11,345 nucleotides of DNA. Source: Vescimonas cirricatena (GTDB lineage Bacteria; Bacillota; Clostridia; Oscillospirales; Oscillospiraceae). Position 1 is the stretch's first letter; each line of letters opens with the position of its first letter. Where the stretch lies: contig NZ_JAJEPW010000076.1 in the NCBI RefSeq assembly GCF_020687045.1, positions 1 through 11,345 on the forward strand, written 5' to 3'. Below, piece by piece: positions 1 to 6,182 of the stretch. The position numbers and the translations under genes are program-made. The notes under the pieces are model-generated. The model had not been told where the DNA came from. It did no database searches and saw only the letters and a list, made by a program, of their open reading frames with translations.

Positions 1-147
1 GGGCAGCCCCGTCCCGGCGGCGCCGTCGGCGATGCCGCTGTATACCGGGGCAATGTCGCTGCCCACGCCCTGATGGCCCCGGCGGGCCAGCTCGTTCATG
101 ACGTCGTGGCCCAGCTGACCGCCCACGCCCGTTACCAATACCTTCAT
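1..147 (-). CDS. rfbD: dTDP-4-dehydrorhamnose reductase, N-terminal part (cut by window edge)
   Basis: The last step of dTDP-L-rhamnose synthesis is NAD(P)H reduction of dTDP-4-keto-L-rhamnose in the cytoplasm. Only the first 49 codons are present. They begin MKVLVTG and contain the dinucleotide-binding glycine motif GVGGQLG at residues 7-13, followed by a helix (HDVMNELARRGH), which is how RmlD/RfbD proteins of the extended SDR family start. The ATG at 147 is preceded by a strong GAGGAGG ribosome site with 9-nt spacing. It follows the acyltransferase stop by 17 bp, so it is in the same operon. Identification rests on this N-terminus plus the presence of rfbA, rfbC and rfbB just upstream, which leave exactly this step unfilled. 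The catalytic Tyr/Lys region is outside the window. Confidence 0.9.
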   Translation of the reverse strand, partial: MKVLVTGVGGQLGHDVMNELARRGHQGVGSDIAPVYSGIADGAAGTGLP

Positions 148-151
148 TGCT

Positions 152-169
152 TGTAACCTCCTCGTTACA
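152..169 (-). promoter_or_regulatory. rfbD ribosome-binding site inside a small hairpin loop
   Basis: On the minus strand the rfbD leader reads TGTAAC-GAGGAG-GTTACA. This is a perfect 6-bp inverted repeat whose six-base loop is the Shine-Dalgarno sequence. The stem includes the TAA stop codon (165-167) of the acyltransferase gene. Ribosomes finishing the upstream gene would melt the stem, so it could couple translation of rfbD to the acyltransferase. The repeat is seen directly; the regulatory role is inference. Confidence 0.5.
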
Positions 170-1286
170 GATACTTGACCGCCTTGCAGATGGGCCGCTC
201 TTTTCCCCAGCGCCCGGTCATGGCGGCTTTGACCTTCTCTTTGCACCAGACCAGTGCAGCCTCAATAAGCATCAGCACCGCGAACTCCGCCAGCATCATC
301 AGAAAATACGGCGCCGTCGGCGTCTGTGCCAGGTAAAAACGCTTGCCCAGCATCACCAGCTCCGGCGCGATCTGCCAGGGCAGATGCGTGGCCATCAGGA
401 ACATGGAGTGCCTGCCGCACCAGATCAGGGGCCTCAAGGATATGCGGGCCTCCAGCCAGCGCAGCAGTTCCAGAACGGCCACGGAACCCAACACACCGTT
501 GAGATAGAACACCGGAGCAAAGGCCCCCAGCTTAAAGGAGTTGAAATCCAGGTCCGGACTCAGCAGCGACAGGCCCAGATTCACCGCCAGCAGGACCGCC
601 AGCACCGGCAGCCTTCCCAGCCGCTGCGGCTTCCCCCGCCGGTAAAGCAGATACCCGCACAGCATGAACCAAAAGCCGCTGACGCTCTTGGCCAAAACAA
701 TAAACAGATTGCGCACCACCTGCACCCACAGGCGATCCGCCCCGGGAATATCCATTCCCTGATAGAAATAGCCGATGACGCACAGGATAGCCGGCGCCAG
801 GACACACACCAGTATGCGCTTGGCGGCAGACCAGCCCTCCGGCCGCACCGCCGCAAACAGCAGCTCGGCGATCAGCAGCGTAGGCAGAAACCACAGGGTG
901 GCAACACCCCGCAGCGTCACCGTCAGGATCACGTCCCCCTTCAGGGCCGCCAGTCTGCTGCCGCCGTGTATGGTGAGAAAAGCCAAGTGCGCCAGAATCG
1001 CCAGAGCCGAAAACACGCCATAGGGGATCACCAGGGAATACCAGCGTTTTTTCATCACCTGCGCACAGGAATCCCTCTGGCCCCGCTCCCCATAGCGGTA
1101 TGCCTTCAGCAGGCCCACCACCACATAGAACACAGCGATCTTGAAGGAGGAAAACCATACGGAGCTGGTGCTCCACAGGTAGTCCATGTGGCCCCAGATG
1201 ATGGCCAGCATGCCCAGGCCCTTTGCCGCGTCCACAAAGCCCAGGTGCGTCTGCCCCATCCGGACTTCTACTGCCTGCTGCTCCAT
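165..1286 (-). CDS. Membrane O-acyltransferase (acyltransferase family 3 / fucose 4-O-acetylase-like)
   Basis: Predicted integral membrane enzyme of 373 aa that would transfer an acyl group, usually acetyl, to a sugar of the glycan. It has about ten hydrophobic segments spread over the whole length. Family signatures visible are the N-terminal VDAAKGLGMLAIIWGH (residues 18-33) with the conserved His33, the WFLPTLLIAELLF segment around 132-144, and a C-terminal WCGRHSMFLMATHLPW motif around 289-304 with a second conserved His. Acyltransferase-3 proteins commonly decorate O-antigens, capsules and peptidoglycan. It starts 3 bp after the rfbB stop (TGA GCC ATG) with no good ribosome site, suggesting translational coupling. 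ATG at 1259 (residue 10) is an alternative start, because the conserved region begins shortly after it. The gene splits the rhamnose set between rfbB and rfbD. The acyl group and acceptor sugar cannot be read from sequence. Confidence 0.85.
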   Translation of the reverse strand: MEQQAVEVRMGQTHLGFVDAAKGLGMLAIIWGHMDYLWSTSSVWFSSFKIAVFYVVVGLLKAYRYGERGQRDSCAQVMKKRWYSLVIPYGVFSALAILAHLAFLTIHGGSRLAALKGDVILTVTLRGVATLWFLPTLLIAELLFAAVRPEGWSAAKRILVCVLAPAILCVIGYFYQGMDIPGADRLWVQVVRNLFIVLAKSVSGFWFMLCGYLLYRRGKPQRLGRLPVLAVLLAVNLGLSLLSPDLDFNSFKLGAFAPVFYLNGVLGSVAVLELLRWLEARISLRPLIWCGRHSMFLMATHLPWQIAPELVMLGKRFYLAQTPTAPYFLMMLAEFAVLMLIEAALVWCKEKVKAAMTGRWGKERPICKAVKYL

Positions 1287-1289
1287 GGC

Positions 1290-2309
1290 TCAGCGATTGC
1301 CGTACATTTTCTCGTAATAGTCCTGATACTCGCCGGAGATGATGGTCTCCCACCACTCCCGGTGATTCAGGTACCAGTCGATGGTCTTTTTGATGCCGTC
1401 GGCGAACTTGGTCTCCGGCAGCCAGCCCAGCTCGTTGTGGATCTTGGTGGGGTCGATGGCATAGCGCATATCGTGGCCCTTCCGATCCGCCACATGGACG
1501 ATGAGGCTCTCGGGCTTGCCCAGCTCCTTGCAGATCAGCTTCACAATATCGATGTTGCGCATCTCGTTGTGGCCGCCCACGTTGTACACCTCGCCTACCC
1601 GGCCCTTATGGATGATCAGGTCGATGGCCCGGCAGTGATCCTCCACATACAGCCAGTCGCGGACGTTCAGGCCCTCGCCGTACACCGGCAGGGGCTTGTC
1701 GTTCAGGGCGTTGGCGATCATCAGGGGGATCAGCTTCTCGGGGAAGTGGTAGGGCCCGTAGTTATTGGAGCAGCGGCTGATGGACACCGGCAGGCCATAG
1801 GTCCGGTGATACGCCTGCACCAGCAGGTCGGCGGACGCCTTGGAACTGGAGTAGGGGCTGGAGGTGTGGATAGGCGTCTCCTCGGTGAAGAACAGGTCCG
1901 GCCGGTCCAGGGGCAGGTCGCCGTACACCTCGTCGGTGGACACCTGGTGATAGCGCTGGATGCCGTACTTGCGGCAGGCGTCCATCATGGTGGCGGTGCC
2001 GATGATGTTGGTCTGCAAAAACACACCGGGATCCTCGATGGAGCGGTCCACATGGCTCTCGGCGGCGAAGTTCACCACCATGTCCGGGTGCTCCTCCTCA
2101 AACAGCTTGTAAACGGCCTCCCGGTCGCAGATATCCGCCTTCACAAAGCGGAAGTTGGGGTTGTCCATCACGGGGGCCAGGGTGGACAGGTTCCCCGCGT
2201 AGGTCAGCTTGTCCAGGCACACGATGCGGTAGTCGGGGTGCTCCTTGAGCATATGGAACACAAAGTTGCTGCCGATAAAGCCGGCGCCGCCGGTAACGAT
2301 AATGGTCAT
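1290..2309 (-). CDS. rfbB: dTDP-glucose 4,6-dehydratase
   Basis: Second step of dTDP-L-rhamnose synthesis: NAD+-dependent conversion of dTDP-glucose to dTDP-4-keto-6-deoxyglucose in the cytoplasm. The 339-aa protein is normal family length. It is an extended SDR enzyme with the NAD-binding GGAGFIG at residues 7-13, the catalytic TDE triad segment VSTDEVYG at 123-130, and the YxxxK pair Y153/K157 in YSSSKASADLL. The SRCSNNYGPYHFPEKLIP segment (178-195) and VRDWLYVEDHCRAI (216-229) are typical of RmlB and help separate it from UDP-galactose epimerases. ATG at 2309 lies 3 bp after the rfbC stop, with AAGGA/GGACGA in the end of rfbC as a probable ribosome site. No key residue is missing. Confidence 0.97.
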   Translation of the reverse strand: MTIIVTGGAGFIGSNFVFHMLKEHPDYRIVCLDKLTYAGNLSTLAPVMDNPNFRFVKADICDREAVYKLFEEEHPDMVVNFAAESHVDRSIEDPGVFLQTNIIGTATMMDACRKYGIQRYHQVSTDEVYGDLPLDRPDLFFTEETPIHTSSPYSSSKASADLLVQAYHRTYGLPVSISRCSNNYGPYHFPEKLIPLMIANALNDKPLPVYGEGLNVRDWLYVEDHCRAIDLIIHKGRVGEVYNVGGHNEMRNIDIVKLICKELGKPESLIVHVADRKGHDMRYAIDPTKIHNELGWLPETKFADGIKKTIDWYLNHREWWETIISGEYQDYYEKMYGNR

Positions 2310-2312
2310 GGC

Positions 2313-2870
2313 TCACTCGTCCTTTCCGTACACGAAGTTGCAGTCGCTGTCCGCCAGCAGGGGGGCGTTCTTGTCCTTGTCGGACAGGATCGGATCCGTC
2401 ACGCCCCAGTCCACGCCGATGGCGGGGTCGTCAAAGCGGATGGACCGGTCGCTGGGGTGGTCGTACAGGTTGTCCGCCTTATAGCAGAAGTCCACGTCGT
2501 CCGTCAGGGTCACGAACCCGTGGCCGAAGCCCCGGGGAATGTAGAACTGGCGCTTGTTCTCGGCGCTGAGCTCCACGGATACCCACTGCAGATAGGTGGG
2601 GGACCCCTTCCGCAGGTCCACCGCAACGTCCATCACGGCGCCCCGCACCACCCGGACGATCTTGGCCTGGGCCATGGGGTCCTGCTGGAAGTGGATGCCC
2701 CGCAGGGTCCCCTTCTTGGCGGTGAAGCTCTCGTTGTCCTGCATGGGCGCAAAATGCAGGGATTCATACTTGGGCTGGGACCAGGTCTCCATGAACCAGC
2801 CCCGGTGATCGCCGAACACGTCCGGCTTGATGATCTTTACCTCGGGAATTTTCGTATCCAGAATTTTCAT
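2313..2870 (-). CDS. rfbC: dTDP-4-dehydrorhamnose 3,5-epimerase
   Basis: Third step of dTDP-L-rhamnose synthesis: epimerisation of dTDP-4-keto-6-deoxyglucose at C3 and C5. The product is a 185-aa cupin-fold protein of normal length. Visible landmarks are FGDHRGWFMETW (19-30), GTLRGIH with the catalytic His60, VMDVAVDLRKGSPTY (79-93), the FYIPRGFGHGFVTL core (109-122), Tyr130 in FCYK, and RFDDPAIGVDW (145-155). The chosen start is ATG 2870, 5 nt from an AGGTGG ribosome site. An in-frame GTG at 2879 would add three residues but lies inside that ribosome site, so it is unlikely. The gene starts 12 bp after the rfbA stop and is followed 3 bp later by rfbB. Confidence 0.96.
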   Translation of the reverse strand: MKILDTKIPEVKIIKPDVFGDHRGWFMETWSQPKYESLHFAPMQDNESFTAKKGTLRGIHFQQDPMAQAKIVRVVRGAVMDVAVDLRKGSPTYLQWVSVELSAENKRQFYIPRGFGHGFVTLTDDVDFCYKADNLYDHPSDRSIRFDDPAIGVDWGVTDPILSDKDKNAPLLADSDCNFVYGKDE

Positions 2871-2875
2871 ACAGG

Positions 2876-2881
2876 CCACCT
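2876..2881 (-). promoter_or_regulatory. Ribosome-binding site that fixes the rfbC start
   Basis: AGGTGG on the minus strand, 5 nt upstream of ATG 2870. The competing in-frame GTG start (2877-2879) is part of this site, which favours the shorter 185-aa protein. Confidence 0.65.
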
Positions 2882-2882
2882 A

Positions 2883-3767
2883 TCAATAACGAATTTTGCC
2901 CTCGGCCACGTGCATCAGATGCTGGCCGTAGGGGGACTTGCCATAGCGCTGGGCGGACTGGAGCAGGGTCTCCCGGTCGATCCAGCCCTCGTTGAAGGCG
3001 ATCTCCTCCAGGGCCGCGATCTGGGAGCCCTGGCGGGTCTCGATGGTGCGCACAAAGTCCGCCGCATCCACCAGGGAGTCCATGGTGCCGGTGTCCAGCC
3101 AGGCATAGCCCCGCCCCAGCAGCTGCACGTTCAGGGTGCCGTCCTCCAGATAGAAGCGGTTCAGGTCGGTGATCTCCAGCTCGCCCCGGGCGCTGGGCTT
3201 CACCCGCTTGGCCATGTCCACCACCCGGTTGTCGTAGAAGTACAGCCCCGTGATGCAGTAGTTGCTCTTGGGATGCTGGGGCTTCTCCTCCACGGAGATG
3301 ACCTTTCCGGTTTCGTCGAACTCCACGATGCCGAAGCGCTCGGGGTCGTTGACGTAGTAGCCGAAAATACTGGCCCGGCCCTGCTGTGCGTCCGCCGCCG
3401 CCTGCTTCAGGCGGGCCCGGAAGCCGCTGCCGTAGAAAATGTTGTCGCCCAGCACCATGGCGCAGCAGTCGTCGCCGATGAACTCCTCGCCCAGCAGAAA
3501 TGCCTGAGCCAGGCCGTCGGGAGAGGGCTGCACCTTGTAGCTCAGATGAATGCCGAACTGGCTGCCATCCCCCAGCAGGCGCTCAAAATTGGGCAGGTCC
3601 GTGGGGGTGGAGATGATGAGGATATCCCGGATCCCCGCCAGCATCAGAGTAGACAGCGGATAGTAGATCATGGGCTTGTCATACACCGGCAGCAGCTGCT
3701 TGCTGGTGACCATGGTCAGGGGATACAGGCGCGTGCCGGCTCCGCCGGCCAAAACGATACCTTTCAT
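2883..3767 (-). CDS. rfbA: Glucose-1-phosphate thymidylyltransferase
   Basis: First step of dTDP-L-rhamnose synthesis: glucose-1-phosphate plus dTTP gives dTDP-glucose and pyrophosphate. The 294-aa length is right for the short RmlA type. The nucleotidyltransferase signature GGAGTRLYP (8-16) is followed by SKQLLPVYDKPMIYYPLS (22-39). The metal/nucleotide segment VLGDNIFYG (105-113, Asp108), FGIVEFDETGKVISVEEKP (145-163) and the sugar-site YAWLDTGTMDSL (221-232) are all intact. ATG 3767 overlaps the licD stop as ATGA, with an AAGGAG ribosome site 7 nt upstream inside the end of licD. The two genes are therefore almost certainly translationally coupled. This opens the rhamnose block rfbA-rfbC-rfbB-(acyltransferase)-rfbD. 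Confidence 0.98.
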   Translation of the reverse strand: MKGIVLAGGAGTRLYPLTMVTSKQLLPVYDKPMIYYPLSTLMLAGIRDILIISTPTDLPNFERLLGDGSQFGIHLSYKVQPSPDGLAQAFLLGEEFIGDDCCAMVLGDNIFYGSGFRARLKQAAADAQQGRASIFGYYVNDPERFGIVEFDETGKVISVEEKPQHPKSNYCITGLYFYDNRVVDMAKRVKPSARGELEITDLNRFYLEDGTLNVQLLGRGYAWLDTGTMDSLVDAADFVRTIETRQGSQIAALEEIAFNEGWIDRETLLQSAQRYGKSPYGQHLMHVAEGKIRY

Positions 3768-4621
3768 GAAATGGCTCCTTCCTTATGTTCCTCCGACGGC
3801 CCTTGTTCCTTGGGCCATACGGTGTAAAAATGCTGCCCGATCCGCTGTTCCGGCGGCGGGGGCGTCATGTAATCGCCATAGGTATGGCGCAGTATCCGGT
3901 CATATCCGGCGGGAATGGGGAACTCCCCGTCCTCAAAGGGGACGTACAGCGTTTTTTCCAGGTCCTCCCGCGGGTACACGATGTTCCAGTTGGTATCCCA
4001 CATGGTGCAGCCCACATACCGGCAGTTTTCATAGTCCTTCTGCCGGGCCCAGGCCTCGATGCGGTGGATGTAATGGGCGCTTCCGTGGAGCCGGGCCCAG
4101 GCAAAGCCCGCCAGCTTGGCGGGGGTGTGAAGCCAGCCCCGGCGGCTGGGGGTGAACCGGTCGGCGGCGCAGCAGTTGATGAATTTCACGTCCCGCATGG
4201 GCTGCTGCACCCAGGCCCTGGCCTCCTCCTCGGTGTTTCCGCAGCCGTCCAGCGGATAAATGTCCACAAACAGTCCCAGGCCGTAATCCCGGATGCCCTG
4301 GTACTTCACCCGGTAGCGGGTGTCGCTGAACCGGGCGATGGGGTACACATACTGTGGGTTGTCGTCCACGGTCATCAGCTGCATGGGCTGAAGCTCCTGC
4401 CGGTGCCGGCGGCAATATTCCACCAGCCTGTCAAAATCCGGCCGGGGCATGGCCACGTCCAGGTCGTCATCCCAGGGAATGAAGCCCTTGTGGCGGATGG
4501 CCCCGATCAGCGTGCCGTAAAACAGGAAATACCGCAGTCCCTGCTCCCGGCAGATGCCGTCCAATTTCTTGAGAATGTTCAGAGCTCCCTCCTGCATTTG
4601 CCGAAGCGTCAGTTCCTCCAC
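3764..4621 (-). CDS. LicD-family phosphotransferase
   Basis: Cytoplasmic protein of 285 aa from the nucleotidyltransferase-fold LicD family. Known members move a phospho-group such as phosphocholine from a CDP-activated donor to a sugar of a surface glycan. The diagnostic block at residues 36-55 reads GTLIGAIRHKGFIPWDDDLD, with the Asp cluster that binds metal and nucleotide. The N-terminal LRQMQEGALNILKKLDGICREQGLRYFLFYG and the C-terminal YGDYMTPPP (248-256) also fit the family. The start is GTG 4621, with an AGGAG ribosome site 8 nt upstream. The gene follows the longest intergenic gap inside the operon and overlaps rfbA by 4 bp. No CDP-choline or CDP-alditol synthesis gene is visible here, so donor and acceptor are unknown. 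Family assignment is firm; the transferred group is not. Confidence 0.92.
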   Translation of the reverse strand: MEELTLRQMQEGALNILKKLDGICREQGLRYFLFYGTLIGAIRHKGFIPWDDDLDVAMPRPDFDRLVEYCRRHRQELQPMQLMTVDDNPQYVYPIARFSDTRYRVKYQGIRDYGLGLFVDIYPLDGCGNTEEEARAWVQQPMRDVKFINCCAADRFTPSRRGWLHTPAKLAGFAWARLHGSAHYIHRIEAWARQKDYENCRYVGCTMWDTNWNIVYPREDLEKTLYVPFEDGEFPIPAGYDRILRHTYGDYMTPPPPEQRIGQHFYTVWPKEQGPSEEHKEGAIS

Positions 4622-4629
4622 TTATCTCA

Positions 4630-4634
4630 CTCCT
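4630..4634 (-). promoter_or_regulatory. Ribosome-binding site for the GTG start of the licD-family gene
   Basis: AGGAG on the minus strand with 8-nt spacing to GTG 4621. No ATG in this frame lies nearby, and the next residues (MEELTLRQMQE) match the start of LicD-type proteins, so the GTG start is well supported. Confidence 0.7.
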
Positions 4635-4666
4635 ATCCGTTATTTCGTAACTTCTCTTATATTTCC

Positions 4667-4714
4667 GTCCCGGGACAGGGCGGGATGTCCCGCAAAACCC
4701 GGGGTTTTGTCCCG
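4667..4714 (-). repeat. Nested inverted repeats between the flippase and licD genes
   Basis: The 96-bp gap after the flippase stop contains repeated CGGGA/TCCCG words. An outer pair CGGGACA (4671-4677) and TGTCCCG (4708-4714) encloses two hairpins: GCGGGA-TG-TCCCGC (4680-4693, a 5-bp stem with a four-base loop if folded) and CAAAACCC-G-GGGTTTTG (4693-4709). A palindrome GTCCCGGGAC (4667-4676) could compete with the outer stem. The hairpin and outer stem share two bases at 4708-4709, so the full set cannot form at once without shortening one. There is no T-run after it on the minus strand, so it is not a standard terminator. It could be an RNA stability or processing element. Confidence 0.6.
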
Positions 4715-4717
4715 ATT

Positions 4718-6154
4718 TCAGGCCGATTTCCGGCGGAACACCGCAAGGGTCCGGGCCACCTGGTCCCGGTGGCGGAGAGCCCACAGCGCGCACACGCCCA
4801 GAAGGGCCGCCAGCAGTCCCATCCGGATCCAGAACAGGTCCGTCAGGGCCACCGTCACCAGCGACACCACCGACACGATCCCCAGCCAGAGGAACTGCTG
4901 GAGGATATCATACACCATGCCCTTGTGGACCCACCAGGACAGGGCCACATGCAGCAGGTAATACAGCAGGTAGCAGGCCACGGTGGTGTAGGCCGCCGCC
5001 ACATAGCCGAAGGCCGGAATGAACACGGCGTTGAGCAGAATGTTCATACCCGCCGCCAGCATGGTGCCCAGGGCGATGAGCTTGGTTTTCTTATAGTAAT
5101 ACTCCACCGAGGAGGGCAGGGTATACAAAAACGCGTAGTACATGGACAGCACGATGGGCATGGTCACGTAGCGGCTGTCGCTGTATTTGGAGCCGCCGGC
5201 AATGAGGATGACCTCCGGAGAGATTAGTGCCAGGGCCATGGCCCCGATGGACACGAAGATCACATAGGCCGAGGCGGCCCGGCGGATGGCCGGGTACTCC
5301 CGGGCCTTCATCTTTTCAAAGAACCAGGGTGCCCAGGCGGTGTCCATGGAGTTGGTGATGACCTGGAAGATCATGCCCACGTTATAGGCAAAGCTGTAAA
5401 GCCCGGCCTCGGTGCTGCCGATGATGGACTTGATCATAATGCGGTCAAACTGGTTCAGCAGCAGCTGGCTCAGGCCGTGGGGCACCGTGGGCAGGCTGAT
5501 GGCCATGCCGTAGCGCCAGTATTCCCGGCTGATGCGGGGGCGGTCCTTCCGCCACAGGCGGATCACCACATAGATGCCCACCAGCACCGCGGGGATCAGG
5601 GTGCCCAGGATGCGGCCCAGGTATCCCTGGCCCCGGCAGAGGGTCAGGATCAGCAGCACGGAGCCGCCGATGCCGGCCACGGCATACACCAGGCTCAGTA
5701 CCAGGTACTCCTTATACTTATAGTCCACCGAAAGGACGGAGTTGTAGAAGGTCAGCATGGCCATGCCGAAGCTCTCCAGCACGATCAGCGCCGGAAGATA
5801 CGGCTGCTCCAGGCTCAGGGACCGGGCCAGCGGCGCGGCAAACACCAGACTCAATGCCAGCAGCAGCAGGGAGTTGCCGATGACCAGCAGGGTCACGGAG
5901 GAGCAGTAGGAACCGGTGAGGTCCACATAATCCAGCTTTGCGTTGCGGACGCTGGTGTGGAGGGTGAAGCCCGCCAGCACCGTCATGATCATCACATAGG
6001 AGCTGAAGGTGCTGTAAATGCCGAAGTCCTCCACCGTCATCAGCCGGGCAAACAGGGGGATGGCCAGGAAGGACAAGCCCTTCACCAGCATATTGCCCAC
6101 CGTGTAGCCAAGTCCGGCCTTCAGGGCTTTTTTTCCGCTTGATTCATTCGCCAT
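4718..6154 (-). CDS. Wzx-like lipid-linked oligosaccharide flippase
   Basis: Integral membrane protein of 478 aa of the polysaccharide-export branch of the MOP superfamily. It would move the undecaprenyl-pyrophosphate-linked repeat unit from the inner to the outer face of the membrane. The N-terminus is typical: a short polar tail, then KAGLGYTVGNMLVKGLSFLAIPLFARLMTVEDFGIYSTFSS-type sequence (about 12-52), where the LARLMTxxDFGxYS pattern is a family hallmark. Hydrophobic segments follow at regular spacing to the end, consistent with 12-14 helices. The loop motif LNQFDRIMIKSIIGSTEAGLYSFAYNVG (about 240-267) is also characteristic. ATG 6154 has AGGAG 11 nt upstream and lies 28 bp after the polymerase stop. 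Pairing with a Wzy-like gene and an initiating transferase supports flippase over other MOP transporters. Confidence 0.92.
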   Translation of the reverse strand: MANESSGKKALKAGLGYTVGNMLVKGLSFLAIPLFARLMTVEDFGIYSTFSSYVMIMTVLAGFTLHTSVRNAKLDYVDLTGSYCSSVTLLVIGNSLLLLALSLVFAAPLARSLSLEQPYLPALIVLESFGMAMLTFYNSVLSVDYKYKEYLVLSLVYAVAGIGGSVLLILTLCRGQGYLGRILGTLIPAVLVGIYVVIRLWRKDRPRISREYWRYGMAISLPTVPHGLSQLLLNQFDRIMIKSIIGSTEAGLYSFAYNVGMIFQVITNSMDTAWAPWFFEKMKAREYPAIRRAASAYVIFVSIGAMALALISPEVILIAGGSKYSDSRYVTMPIVLSMYYAFLYTLPSSVEYYYKKTKLIALGTMLAAGMNILLNAVFIPAFGYVAAAYTTVACYLLYYLLHVALSWWVHKGMVYDILQQFLWLGIVSVVSLVTVALTDLFWIRMGLLAALLGVCALWALRHRDQVARTLAVFRRKSA

Positions 6155-6182
6155 GGGAAAAACATCTCCTGTTGCGTGGGAT

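Noticed and set aside
147..3827. Plus-strand open frame of 1226 codons.
   Set aside because: It runs antisense across four clearly real minus-strand genes and their junctions. Its protein is dominated by H, Q, G, V, A and L, as expected from the complement of G+C-rich codons, and has no recognisable domain. It is a shadow of codon bias.
4656..4661. TATAAG as a -10 box for an internal promoter before licD.
   Set aside because: No -35-like hexamer lies at 16-18 bp; that space is filled by the G+C-rich inverted repeats.
3785..5227. Plus-strand open frame of 480 codons opposite the LicD and flippase genes.
   Set aside because: It is antisense to two recognised genes, crosses the noncoding gap, has low-complexity HQG-rich sequence and no family motif.
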